The notes under the pieces: model-generated
What the model was told of the DNA's origin: nothing
The model's database searches: none
The model's input: only the letters and a program-made list of their open reading frames with translations
Shown: positions 1 to 64,000 of the stretch, in pieces
Layout: each line of letters begins with the position of its first letter
Position numbering within the stretch: the stretch's first letter is position 1
Translations under genes and position numbers: made by a program
Origin: Doris montereyensis
Taxonomy: Eukaryota; Mollusca; Gastropoda; Nudibranchia; Dorididae
Assembly: GCA_037039925.1 (NCBI GenBank)
Contig: JAXRKP010000404.1
Span: 142,501 to 206,500 of the forward strand
Length of the DNA: 64,000 nucleotides
Direction: 5' to 3'

Positions 1-409
1 TAGTTGCATTTTATTAGCTGATCTAATGGCATGGACATTGGCCGTGTCTGACTTGGGTTTACATTTTTTAAACGTTATTCTATTTCTGGTTCAATGTTCA
101 TGACATTTTAAAAAATTATATTCTCATTGTTCCATCGTGATTTTGACCATTCTGCGTGTATCTCTCTCTCTCCTCTCCACCCCCTCTCTTTCTCTCCCTC
201 CCCCTCTCTCTTTCTCCATTCATTTCCCCCTCTCTCGTTACTTCTTTTCATGTGTTCATGACTACATCGATATTTAATGATAAGTTACAAAACGTGCTGT
301 GTTATTTTGCGTGTATGGTCATTGGTATGTCTAGCTAGATGCTGTCGTGAGTACTAGATAATTAGTTTAAATTAATTGAAACGTAACATGTGCGTCATAC
401 CATGCGTTG

Positions 410-530
410 AAGTCAGTGTGAATTAAGAGGTAATAGCAAGATGAAAGATAAATGAAAGAGTGAAAGTTGAAAGGAAAGAAGTAGTAAATCCTACCAATAG
501 CGCCCGCCATCGCCCACCGTGGGTCCTAGA
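410..530 (+). mobile_element. SINE-B-like repeat (partial)
   Basis: GAATTAAGAGGTAATAGCAA, AGTGAAAG...GGAAAGAAGTAG and CCCGCCATCGCCCACC match the family. The missing 5' part reads TTGAAATTTACCCCATCCAC in other copies. Confidence 0.75.
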
Positions 531-919
531 TAAACTAATCAATTTGAAACCATTACACTACAGATTTGTCTGACATGCTTAGGGCCGTTGTATAGGTTTC
601 CTTAGCGGGGTGCTATACACGCTCTAACAACATCGCTGTTTTAGTGTAGGCCCTCGGCAAAGAAGCCCACTGGAGCCCTTCCCATACAACCTTTCCTTTC
701 ACTCCAATAAGCATGCAAATGACCATTCGAATTATGTAAATACATGTGCATATTATGTTCGTACATTCGTAGGGTCGCTGGGAAACATTACCCAGCGTAT
801 CCACGCGTAAATACACCCTGACTATGAGGCCATAATTTGCTTACTGCTAGCTATTATATGCTGCCCCCACCTCTGTCATTCATAGACATTGTGTGTCATA
901 AGTACTCATAGTCTCCCAG

Positions 920-1195
920 ATATGACGTCGGTAACCAAGTGGTTAGGGTGCCAGACTTGGGATCATGAGGTCCCAAGTTTGAATCCTTGTAAAGCTAGGT
1001 CCGACTTTGTACTTGTGTTTCTTGGGAGACACATTACGCATTTTCCTCACTCGACCCAGGTGCAAATGGGTACACGCACCAGCTTGGGAGTGAGTAAAAA
1101 CAGGAGGTGATTATTATCACTTCACACTATAAAATAGATAAGCCCCAGTTCTATGGGCCATAATGTAATGGCCTTGAAAACGTTTCACTTCTTAT
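920..1195 (+). mobile_element. SINE-A copy
   Basis: tRNA-related head (GTAACCAAGTGGTTAGGGTG, box-B-like TTTGAATCC), then the shared body CACTCGACCCAGGTGCAAAT and tail ATGGGCCATAATG...GGCCTTGAA. Reference copy for this family. Confidence 0.8.
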
Positions 1196-1214
1196 CACTT
1201 TTGCTACTCCTAGA

Positions 1215-1537
1215 TATTTGACCCGGGCAGTGGGCAGATGTTTGCACCTGTTCATGGACTATACGGCCCCGCCCTCCATTAGCCTCATGCTGCCTTGTAG
1301 GCCAGTCTTGGCTGACCAAAGGATAGGGGGAAATTAAGAAATCAAACTATGTGTTCGTTTCCAGGCTAATCTTCTGAAGTTCAGTCCGGATATAATATCT
1401 TTGTTTCTCTGAATCCGTTGGTTTTGAGTAAGCAGGTGATTAGCTCATTGTACCTTAGGTAGGAAGTGGGACTGCCACTTTGAGTTTGAGGCCCCCTAGC
1501 GGGCCTTGGTTTTGATTTTCTGTCAGGGTTAACTCTC
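1215..1537. repeat. Family G repeat, left part of a split inverted copy
   Basis: A forward segment (CCCGGGCAGTGGGCAGATG...GGCTGACCAAAGGATAGG) is followed by a reverse segment (CTACCTTAGG-like, GGCCCCCTAGCGGGCCTTGG, TCAGGGTTAACTC) that is cut by the Harbinger-like element. Confidence 0.65.
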
Positions 1538-1540
1538 TTA

Positions 1541-2309
1541 AGGTGAGATCTCATACAGCGTGTTCCGGCGACAGTTTCTGTCCAATAAAAGTCTGTTGGC
1601 ATGTTTTCGAAAACCGCTTCTATCTATTATGTCTCTAGCCGTTCTTATGTGTTATGAGAGCAGAAAGCCGTCTAGAAGCCGGACTGAAGCCGTGCGGCGT
1701 TTTCAAAAACCGCTCTGGAGAGCAATTTTTGTCACCGCCGTTTGTTTTGAGGAGTGCCCTACGTGACTCGATCGCCTGGGCTACTGGGATTAAAAAATGT
1801 TCTCTCAAAATCAACAAATGTTTATCTGATCGTAAAAAGATCATTTCTGAAACCAGCGTATCAAAATTAAGAAAATTTCTCGCGGAAACCTGTTTTGCTC
1901 TGTTTAAAATTTCAAAAAATTGTATTTTTTAAAAGTCCCCGTACGATTTCCAATTATCCCATTCCCCATTCACAGAAATGCACACACGCATCCACCAAAA
2001 CACACAACACACACACCCTGTGACACATCTCGAAGATCAACCCCGTGTTGTAGTTTCAGTTTCAGTACACACATTTCTCGCCGTGTTGTAGTCTACATCC
2101 TTGACACTGACATAGAACCAGACAAGATGAAGTTTACGCTCCAAATCTACGAACGATTCATTGAATTGGTACGACAAAATCCGTATTTGTAGGACTGCTC
2201 TTAACCCCAAAACAAGTGATATGAGAACAGAAAGTCTGCACGGTTTTGGAAAAACGTTGCATGTTCTAAAACCGTGCATGTTTTAAACACGCTGTATGAG
2301 ATCCTGCCT
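1541..2309. mobile_element. PIF/Harbinger-like DNA element with 24-bp inverted repeats and TTA duplication
   Basis: The ends AGGTGAGATCTCATACAGCG (left) and AGGCAGGATCTCATACAGCG (right, reverse complement) continue as TGTT and differ at three positions. They are flanked by TTA at 1538-1540 and 2310-2312. The element splits a family G repeat, which rejoins cleanly when it is removed. TTA/TWA duplications are typical of Harbinger elements. A relic ORF inside looks like the start of a MADF domain. Confidence 0.75.
2127..2192 (+). pseudogene. MADF-like N-terminal remnant inside the Harbinger-like element
   Basis: It reads MKFTLQIYERFIELVRQNPY followed by L and a stop. The pattern RFIELVRQNPYL matches how MADF domains usually begin (LIELVRxxPxLWD). 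MADF/Myb-like proteins are the accessory protein of PIF/Harbinger transposons. Only the first helix remains. Confidence 0.5.
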
Positions 2310-2312
2310 TTA

Positions 2313-2490
2313 GCCTCTGGTCAACCAAGGCTCGCATGCAAAGCAGCAGGTTGTTATTTCAGTCATTGTAAACTACCTTAGCCTTTGGTCAGTCAAGACC
2401 CTTCTGCAAGACAGCAGGAGACTCAAAGAGGGCAGGACTGCCTAATCCCCAGGCAGGTGCAAGCACATTCCCACGAGAGATTTAACACTG
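2313..2490 (-). repeat. Family G repeat, right part
   Basis: GCCTCTGGTCAACCAAGGCT, CCTTTGGTCAGTCAAGACCC and AATCCCCAGGCAGGTGCAAG continue the copy broken at 1540. Confidence 0.65.
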
Positions 2491-2499
2491 GCTGTTTAT

Positions 2500-5200
2500 T
2501 TAAAGTTTTTGATTCTGTCTGTCTGTAGTAGTTTGAATTGAACATGCATTTTGTGTGTGTGTGTGTATATTTGAAGTATCTTGCACTAATCAGGATGAAG
2601 TTCCATTTCCCATCCCAGTGATGTATTTTTTGTAGTGTCTTTATTTCATTCTATGATTTGTGTCTTTTCGTCTTACTGTTGACCCCTTAACTTAAAAAAC
2701 TAAGATCACCCATTGTTGAGGGATTGATTCATTGAGTACATGCCCCATGGCTAGAGCCTTTGGCCTTTCTAATTTCTATCATTTCCTTCGTTTCATTACA
2801 TTACTGTTTGTAAGGGCTGAAAGAAGGCAATTCATTTGCCCAACTCTGATGTAAAGGATCAAATTTTGGTTGTTTTTATTTTGCTTCATCAAGATAAAAT
2901 AAAAAAATAAAAATTAAATAAAACGCAAGTTAGTTGAGACTGCACGATGTACAATCGTGTTTGGCCATTTGAACTATATACATGTATCATGTATCTTATC
3001 TCTTTATACAAATAATGGAAAGAAAACAGTGTACATTGTCAATGTATTATCCATTGCAATTCATCAAACTCAAATCAGATGAAGCTGTCCTCAGCATAAT
3101 ACATGCATTCTATTTCTTTCATTGGAATCCACTTCCTCCACCATATGCAGTGATCTCAGTGTGAGTTGAGAGGAAACAGTGAGAAATCAGAGAATGAAAT
3201 GTAAAACAGTGAAAGGAAAGCAGCAAGACCCACCGGTAGAGCCCACCAACTAGCCAGCACAGCATCATCAGTGTAATTCAACTTCTCTGTGTTCAACTTC
3301 ATAAATGAAGCCAAAAACAAATAAATTGAGCAAGGAAGGAACGAAAACAACTGGTTGTAACATTTCCATCAAGAGAAGACCACAAAGCTTTATTTAGATT
3401 TCATTGATTGATACCGATGTGGAGTAGAAAGTTCAAAGTTCAATACATGGCAACAGATTCTTATATGCTTATACTACAAAATACAAATTTTCTTCTTCAT
3501 AAACCAACTCAAATCTTGTGTATTATTGTCAAGGTGCTTGGTTTGGAATCAAACCACTGTTATCAAATCTTTACTTCAAATTAATGCAATTAATTTCATT
3601 TTTTGGAGTCGTTTAAAATGCTCCTGCTAGCTTAGTCATATTTCTGTCGATGATTTTATTTTAGTCTTACTACTGAACTAAGGTAAAATAAGTGCAAAAT
3701 GAGTGATGTGTATGGCAGTCAAAAGCTTTCACACGAAATCAGTTCGTCCATCCATATCGACCGTAAGTGGTGCTCTTGAGCAGTGCGCAGGGCCTTTAAA
3801 TTTTGCTAAATCGATCTGTCCTCAGCAAACAGGCCAGATTTTGAAATCGTGTGACGAGCCAGATGAGGTGACAGCAACAGTCATGTTCCCTCTTCACATC
3901 TGATAATTCAACTTGCTAACATCACAATTTGATGTCCAAAAGAAGCTGATAAACAGCCATGTTTCTTATTTGATCTATTGAATCCTATAATTTGTCTATT
4001 TCCATGAACTCATGAAAAAAAATTTAATTAAAATTTCATATACATAAAAAACCTGAGCAAACGTGTTTGATAAGAAGACCCGTAAAGTTGTTCGTGTTGC
4101 AACCAGTATCAACACTTATTGAGAATATTATCACAGCCAGAGAAATTTCGTGTATGGAGCTGAGACTTTGTCATGTCATTGGAATCATGTTCTATCGCAC
4201 AAATAAATAACCGATATGAACCTAGTTAAAACCTGCGAACACAACATGTACACAGAACTTGCAAGGCTTTTGTCCATTTCCAGTAAAGATGAGATGCAAG
4301 ATCCAAGTTAGATCTTGAGTCAAAGTCATAATATGTATGTACGTGAAAAATATGTTAAATATCCAAACTTCTGGCACTGTATCTGAGGACCAATGTTGGT
4401 CAGCACAAAATACCCTGTTTACCCAGAATTTACCCGATCCATTGAATGTACAGTGAATTGTTAGGAGGAATAAAGAAGAAGAATATAGCAATATAAAAGA
4501 CATATTATATACGTGTATAAAACATGAAAGGTGTACGACCTACCAGCAGAATCAGCCTACTGCTCGTGCACATAGTTTCTATCACAGACAAGAAAATATC
4601 CACAGTAATCAAACAAAGTTATTTTCCATATAAATAATATTAATATAAAACAAAATTTGCATGTTTTTAAACTGGTCATAAAAATACCCCCCAATCAAAA
4701 GCAGTATTTAAAATGTGAAAACAAATTGGATATCAACATAATATGTCTTAGAGAAGGGATTGAACAGGGAAAGTAAAATAAAAGTACAAATATATGTCAT
4801 CGTCAGACACCTCATAAGGTTAGAAGGTGTTTTTTAAGATACAGGCATGCTTCCATTGCCAAGTAATTGAAAGTGTAATTTTCGTTATTGTCAAACTCAA
4901 AGGTGAATAATTCTCATGAAAGAACACAAATAGAAGGGGGTAAAAATGTAACATGACTGCTAAAGAGAGAAACATGAAAAAAATCTCCCTATTCCTGCTT
5001 TTCACACAAACACATCAAATCCAAACGAAAACCCAAAATATAAACAAAACAAACCCATAACCTACCCTTTTAGCTGACACCAACAACTTGAATTTGCTGT
5101 TTTCTTATAGTTCTACCAAACTGATGACATAAGGTATAATACTGATTCACGTTTATGAGGCAACAAATTAATTTAAGTGGAATAGAACAATGGTGCAAAA
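2500..5200. other. Gene-free 3' flank, AT-rich
   Basis: Apart from the SINE-B-like copy at 3110-3250 and a short GT repeat near 2555, I see no gene, RNA or recognisable element here. Confidence 0.6.
3110..3250 (+). mobile_element. SINE-B-like repeat
   Basis: TTTCTTTCATTGGAATCCAC, CAGTGATCTCAGTGTGAG and GACCCACCGGTAGAGCCCAC follow the family order. Confidence 0.7.
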
Positions 5201-5214
5201 TAATAAAAACAATA

Positions 5215-5415
5215 ACCAAACAAAGAAATGAAACCAAACAAAGAAATGAAACCAAACAAACAAAAGAAACCAAACAAAGAAATGAAATGAAACCAAACAA
5301 AGAAATGAAACCAAACAAAGAAATGAAACCAAACAAAGAAATGAAACCAAACAAAGAAAAACCAAACAAAGAAATGAAACCAAACAAAGAAATGAAACCA
5401 AACAAAGAAATGAAA
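5215..5415 (+). repeat. 18-bp minisatellite
   Basis: About 11 units of AAACAAAGAAATGAAACC. Because the unit is a multiple of three, frames stay open (repeat of K-P-N-K-E-M on +), but nothing else suggests a gene. Confidence 0.9.
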
Positions 5416-5681
5416 GGAGGAAACAACTTGGCACTTAAAATTTGTTTTTTGGGGTCTAAATTGCGTGAAAAAATTGCAAGACAGGACATGATCTGAGTAT
5501 TCCTGGGTTTAGAAAGGGAGCTAATTGACCCAACGTCGCTCATTGGTTCTTGTGTTGTACTCATACACATGTCCGGTAACTGTAGGAGTAAAAAAAAAGC
5601 AAAGGATGACGTTAGTTTGGGGCCAATCCCTCCAGGAGTGGATGCAACGTGAGTAAAAATGAACAACATTACACTAGAGGA

Positions 5682-5876
5682 CAGCGGTTCTTAACCTTGA
5701 TGGAGTCACTGAACCCCACAAGTTTCGTGTGGGCATTCACTAAACCCTTCAGTGGGGTGCACGGAACGGACCCCACACACACCGCCAAATCCCTGAGACT
5801 GATCTCCGCCAAAACCCCTGAGACCGACTCACCAAACCCCTGGGGTTTGATCGAACCCCAGGTTAAAAACCACTGC
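5682..5876. mobile_element. hAT-like MITE, 195 bp
   Basis: The ends CAGCGGTTCTTAACCTTG and, reverse-complemented from the right, CAGTGGTTTTTAACCTGG are inverted repeats. CAGnGGTTCTxAACC is the usual start of many hAT MITEs. Flanking 8-mers CTAGAGGA and CCATAGGA match at six of eight positions, as for an old hAT duplication. There is no coding capacity. Confidence 0.7.
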
Positions 5877-5884
5877 CATAGGAG

Positions 5885-8220
5885 TAGGAGCTTTTGAAAG
5901 CTGATTTTGCAAAACATAGAAAGAAATGTCCTTGACAAATTCTACATAACGTGGGCATGTCAAAGTCAAAATTTCCCTCATAGCTTAGACAAACATTTGT
6001 AGTGTTTTTAATACAGTGTTGTTCTACAATTAATTCAAATACAGAAGTCGCTACATAAATGCATACCCTTTGGGTACCAATAAAAGCATGCTTTAATGCA
6101 TACCATGTAATCATGCAAACTCAATTGGAGGTAGTTTGTGTTATGTCAAAAGTTTAAAAGTAAAAGGTGTCATGCAATCTTATTGATAATGCTTCTTGAT
6201 TATCACACGTAATAGACATCCATTGTATTGTATTGCGTGTAACCGGCCAGACTTTGATCGTCAGGAAATCACAGAGACTAGAAGCGGGAAAGATAATGTA
6301 GGCTAGACATGACATAAGACGGTTTGACACCTTCATCTTGGTAGGTGCTCGCATAAACAACGAAGCTAGACATAACAGAAGGAGACTGACACATTTGTTC
6401 TAGCGTTGTTCCTTGCAGTCTGTTATCTGTTCTCATCTCTATTGTTATTTCTGACAAAAAATATCGCCAACTCTCAACAAAAGACTCAATTTGAAGTCAA
6501 TGATGGATAGGCATGAAGTTGCATTACAGAGAAAAAGCTTGTCGAACATGTCTTTACACACTGTTATTATAATAGTAAAAATTTGGTCAGCAGATGAAGG
6601 CAGCTGTCTGTACAGTATACAGTCTGCTTATATGCAGTCTATTTTTACCCTGTGACTATTGTACTAACAGGCCTAGCAACGCCCTCCATGTCAAATGATT
6701 ACAAGCAGATTGTTAAAACTTTCGGCAAGTAGTCTTTGACCACAATACAGTCTTCCACCAATTATCTGACCGTCAGTTATCCTACATATTCAACACACAG
6801 ATATATATCTAAAACATTTGCTAAGGAACAAATGTATTTCTCTACATTTTTTCATAGCTATCCAACATCTCTGCAATTCCGACTCTAACAGATGCATATT
6901 TGTCACGGTATTTACTACTCACTTATCCGTCACACTTAATCCTTGCGATGTGTGGCAAATTTTAAAAAGCACACCTTTGTGCAAGTAAGATAAATGTCTC
7001 TCCATTGTACGACCCAATAGCGCAGGTAAAGTGGTCAGCATCTTATAAATGTAATGTATTGGCACTAATCCTAAACCGTCTACTCACGCCAAGTCGTCAG
7101 TGATGATGACAGGCAAAATTGCTTTGTGTAATAAAAAATATGCTCCGATTGGTTTATGACCTGTCTACATTAACCTGCGTGTATTGACACTGTTTTAACC
7201 CTAGGGTGGCAGGTACAATGTGTGGGGGTTTTGAGTGCTTTGAATCAGGGGCAAAGGGCTTCCTAATGAAATAATTAGTTACCCTTTGAAATAGCTGCTG
7301 TAAAGCTAATCCGCTTTAAATTGGGTTTTTTTCATGCCCAGTGTCAAATCCGCTTATCCGACTTCTCAGTTATCCAACAATTTTTTTTGGGAGGAATGCC
7401 TGGTGTCAGGTAACTGCCACTAGTCAGTACTTGTAACTTTTGCCCACCAAAGAATGTGTGTAGAATATTTCTCTAGACAAATTTACTGACAAAAATCAGC
7501 AGGAACATGTGCCAAGCTGTTAATGTTTTGAATTCAGTAGATGCACAGCGGCATATAAATTTCACCCTCATCCCATCTTCCCAGTCATTCTGTCAAATGA
7601 TGGCCTTGTGCTTTTGTTTGGGGAAAATAAAAGTATTGGGTCAGTCCTTAGACTTGATTTGAATTGTGCATTTTCATAGAAGGGATCTAATTTTCGTACT
7701 TACAACACATTTTTCATAGCGTTTGGTGGTCTCCTTATGATTTTTAGACTGGAAATCATATGTAAGGAAAGAAGAAAAAACCCTGGAGAAAACATGAAAT
7801 CGTGCTCTCAATTTTTTCTTCCATTCCGACTCTGATTTCAACATGATACAATAAATCATTTGTTTGTGGGTAATAATGCACCTATACAAGATGTAAGCTA
7901 GAGAAGGTTCTAATGAAGAGTCACTTCATTGTCCTGACCGTGGGGATTGTACAGGAGACATGAGGGATGCTTTTACAGTCAACCATTGCCTGCATTGTCA
8001 GATTTTTGCAGTTATTATTGGCGTTCACCCTTTTATGTTGTGCCGCCCCGACTTTTTTCTTTCTCTCTCTCTCTTTTCCTGTCTCTCTCTTTTCCTGTCT
8101 CTCTTTTCCTGTCTCTCTCTCTTTTCCTGCACCCTTTGATAGTTCCCAGCAGGATTGTCTGACACAGTGTGTTGCATGTGTCATGTGACATATGTCCATA
8201 CTACAATAACAGTTCTTTCA
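5885..8220. other. Gene-free 3' flank
   Basis: No convincing exon or RNA gene is visible. There is a CT-rich tract at 8055-8130 and otherwise single-copy-looking sequence. Confidence 0.55.
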
Positions 8221-8224
8221 AAGC

Positions 8225-8455
8225 CATTATGGCCCATAGAGCCAAAGCTTCTCCCAGTTTCTGCTATGTAACGTGAAGATGTTAGTCTGCCATTTTACTC
8301 CCAAGCTAGTTCTTGTACCCATTTGTAACTGGGTCGAGATGGGAAAATGCGTGTTAATTGTCTTTCCCAAGGAACCTAGCTTTGCTAGGACTCGAACCCA
8401 AGACCTCATTATCCCAATCTGACAGCTTAACCACTCGTCTACTGACGTCACTCCA
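8225..8455 (-). mobile_element. SINE-A copy
   Basis: Reverse copy: GCCATTATGGCCCATAGAGC, then ACTGGGTCGAGATGGGAAAA, ending in the reverse tRNA-like head (CTTAACCACTCGTCTACTGA). Confidence 0.8.
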
Positions 8456-8589
8456 TACTGCAACAGCTTCTCTCCTTTTCGATGTGTAACCAATAAAGAG
8501 TTCCTGAGGACCAGACGGTTGTAACATTGGAATGTGGACATTTGGACATTATATTCGCTTGTTATTTTACCTGACTACTATACATGAGG

Positions 8590-8810
8590 CCAGAGGTCGA
8601 TTCCCAGTCTGGGCAAACGTATCCTGGCCCTCCTGTCGCCCAGCAGCCCAATGAGTAGCTACGTCTATTCAGATTCAGCGAAAGTAAAAGCGACATGGAT
8701 AGCAATACCAAACTACCACACTATGCCGTAGGCCAAGAAAAATCAAAACTCTACTCTTGATTCCCCTACGCTCAACTCTAGTACCCTGCTTTACTTTTTA
8801 CTTTCAGCCA
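8590..8810 (+). mobile_element. SINE-C copy
   Basis: GAGGTCGATTCCCAGTCTGG (box B), CTATTCAGATTCAGCGAAAG and CCCTACGCTCAACTCTAGTA, shared with the copies at 12.6 and 53.2 kb. Confidence 0.8.
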
Positions 8811-8955
8811 TCCATGGAATCTCCAGCAGTTGTCTGCAGCATTTGTTTTCAAAGGACTGAACTGTTTTTGGTTGTTTCAGCAATCAAAATCAAAGGCAAA
8901 ACTTCTACATCCGCGGATCAGATCAGAATGGAGATTTATAGGAGCTTGTATAGTT

Positions 8956-9075
8956 TTATCGTTTATCATTGCTTTCCAAAATGTCTTGCGTTTTTGCCAT
9001 TGCTGCTGCTACATTGGCTGACTCTGGTCCCGGTTTCCTGTATTCAGGATCCTTCTTTCGTAAGGGTTGCTCCCT
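8956..9075 (-). CDS. Candidate terminal coding exon, frame uncertain
   Basis: Downstream of exon 34 a CTTTAG|AG acceptor is followed by sequence unlike the surrounding SINEs. From phase 1 the first AG gives EGATLTKEGS and a stop at 9044-9046. The second AG gives GSNPYERRILNTGNRDQSQ and a stop at 9009-9011. The third frame, which needs an indel, stays open to 8956 and reads KKDPEYRKPGPESANVAA. I cannot choose between them, nor find a clear polyadenylation signal. Confidence 0.3.
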   Translation of the reverse strand, partial: REQPLRKKDPEYRKPGPESANVAAAMAKTQDILESNDKR

Positions 9076-9232
9076 CTAAAGTATTTCAATTTGTCAACCA
9101 TTTCTTATTGAAGTTGTCTTCCGTTCTTGAGTGAACTCACAGAAATCTTAGTTGTGGTTTTACTGACTATACCATAATGACCAGTAAATAATGTGCCTAA
9201 TAATGGGACATAAAACACAAAATGAATTTTAC

Positions 9233-62597
<53,365 letters not shown>

Positions 62598-62599
62598 CT

Positions 62600-63509
62600 A
62601 AATGAGAGCACAAACAGAATAAATTCAAGCAACTAATATCGTGTATGTTTTTCTAAAACAAATTCTTAACATAGAATGAATAGACATACAATGTTTTATA
62701 TCAAATTTTCACAGCCAATGGAAAATGGGCACGATTTGAATGATGACGGGCCAAGTAAAACGTTGAATTATTCAATTCAATTCAATTCAATCATCTTTAT
62801 TGATCCTTTAAAAAAGGAAATTATAGTTATCACAATTTCCGTTTGAAAAAATAAATCAATGAATTTAAAAACAAATTCAACTTAAGTTAATCACTAAATT
62901 ATAGATTTTAGGAGAAATATAAAGATGCAAAGGTGAGTAAATAGATAGTGCGGTGAAACAATACACATAAAAAACAATTATAGACAGATCAGCTTAGCTT
63001 CATACGCATTCATCAACTTATCATAAATGATTCATTCTCCATCCATCAATTTCAATTTCTTAAACATTGTAAGTAAAAAGCTATTCCGCTTTCAAAGTTA
63101 GGTATGGTCAAACTTTCATATGGCACTTGGAAGAAAAGATTTAAAATATCTTTCTGTGCAGGATTTTAAATGTATAAGTCGGCCACTTCTACTACTTGTT
63201 TTGGGTATGGGGAAAAGAGGATGGGTGTTGTCTCTAAGTATCTCTTGATTTCTAATGTTGACTGTCACTTGGAGCAAGGAAAACATAGCAAGACGTTAGA
63301 GTTTGGTTTGTGTTTTCAGTCTTGACGGATAGCATTCAGCTATAGATTATCATGGAGTTTTATCAAAATAAACTGAAATATTTTTACATCTGAAATAATT
63401 AAGTCCTGACTTAATTAACAGTTTGTAATGAATAACTGACAATATTGAGATTTCGTGGTGTCGAACACTGAGGTTTGTTTCATAGTGACCAAGCTCATAT
63501 TTGAACTGG

Positions 63510-63584
<75 letters not shown>

Positions 63585-63865
63585 TTAATAATAATGATAA
63601 ATATTCATAGAGCACTTATTCCACTAATTTCTGATTTGTACCAGAGAGCCTAGATAAGCGAGAGGTGAAACAGACGTGACTTCCATATCAACGGCTCCAT
63701 CGTCGCGTAATCACTTTTGGTGAGCGTGGAAGCAAATAGGAACGGTAAACAAAATGGCGATTAAGTCTCTAAATGGACCACTAACTCCCCCCCCGCCCCA
63801 TCCCCATGATTTTATTAATTCATTACATTTGTGTATTTCATTTATTTATTCATATGCATATTTGT

Positions 63866-63900
<35 letters not shown>

Positions 63901-64000
63901 TAAAAGTAAAATAAGATAACACTTCTTCTATTTCTTCTTGTTCTTATTCCTCCTTTTCTTCAGGTATTAATCACCCACTGATTTCATCTCCATAATGAAC
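62600..64000. other. Intron upstream of exon 1, no exon seen
   Basis: It has an ATTCA repeat with CATCTTTATTGATCC at 62765-62810, typical of a LINE 3' end, plus the AAT and TTTA repeats. I searched the minus strand for another cadherin exon and found none. Confidence 0.55.
63510..63600. repeat. AAT microsatellite
   Basis: (AAT)n followed by ATTCATAGAGCACTTATTCC, resembling a LINE/SINE 3' end on the minus strand. A TTTA repeat lies at 63838-63902. Confidence 0.9.

Noticed and set aside
920..1000. Functional tRNA genes in the many tRNA-like SINE heads
   Set aside because: A/B boxes are present but the acceptor stems do not pair and each is followed by a shared SINE body.
1381..1932. Overlapping plus and minus ORFs of 68-92 residues
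   Set aside because: They span the border of the Harbinger-like element and the family G repeat, so they are composite artefacts.
5070..5669. 199-residue minus-strand ORF with FISLFG repeats
   Set aside because: It is created by the 18-bp minisatellite staying open in several frames; no domain or splice context.
8757..9134. 125-residue plus-strand ORF
   Set aside because: Low-information hydrophobic reading opposite the candidate terminal exon and a SINE-C tail; no start context or domain.
63655..63740. Possible further upstream cadherin exon (frame with DDGAVDMEVTSVSP)
   Set aside because: No acceptor/donor pair and no EC motif; too short to separate from chance.

Overview
The window is animal genomic DNA, most likely from a marine invertebrate. 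It has short exons split by long repeat-filled introns, GT-AG splicing, several tRNA-derived SINE families, non-LTR retrotransposons, DNA transposon remnants, and very long GA, AAT and AGT microsatellites. I cannot name the species.

One gene dominates. On the minus strand, from about 62.6 kb down to about 9.2 kb, 34 exons (about 5.96 kb of coding sequence, about 1,990 residues) can be read as one large cadherin-superfamily membrane protein. Its 5' end lies beyond 64 kb. The window codes for the end of one cadherin (EC) repeat, then 16 EC repeats, a non-cadherin membrane-adjacent region with an RRRR site, one transmembrane helix (14359-14500) and a short cytoplasmic tail (13380-9233). I numbered exons 1-34 in transcript order, so coordinates decrease. 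Exon borders come from reading frame, splice consensus and phase agreement between neighbours. Nearly all junctions agree. The exceptions are reported: apparent one-base losses in short homopolymers in exons 10, 25 and 28 and perhaps near the ends of exons 19 and 31; one CT instead of GT donor after exon 25; and one out-of-phase junction (exons 5/6). These look more like draft-assembly errors than gene death, but that needs checking.

The introns and the 3' flank (1-8.9 kb) hold mobile DNA: a Harbinger-like element with a MADF-like remnant (1541-2309), a hAT-like MITE (5682-5876), a probable solo LTR (11652-12577), three copies of one LINE family, a 5'-truncated LINE tail touching the exon 10 donor, a deleted piggyBac-like element with TTAA sites (46381-47172), a 1.2-kb inverted-repeat element inside an AGT microsatellite (55397-56620), an inverted pair of a 1-kb repeat whose copies act as each other's empty sites (27.5-29.8 kb and 61.0-62.1 kb), and six SINE families.

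The most unusual structure is a 1.4-kb minisatellite at 15.4-16.8 kb. Its ~33-bp unit contains the last 10 bases of cadherin exon 30 plus that exon's 5' splice site, so the true donor is followed by about 40 decoy copies. The four long GA tracts all run with the same polarity (CU in the gene's pre-mRNA) and lie within about 35-150 bases of exons. I found no CRISPR, operon or prokaryotic system and no second intact protein-coding gene.
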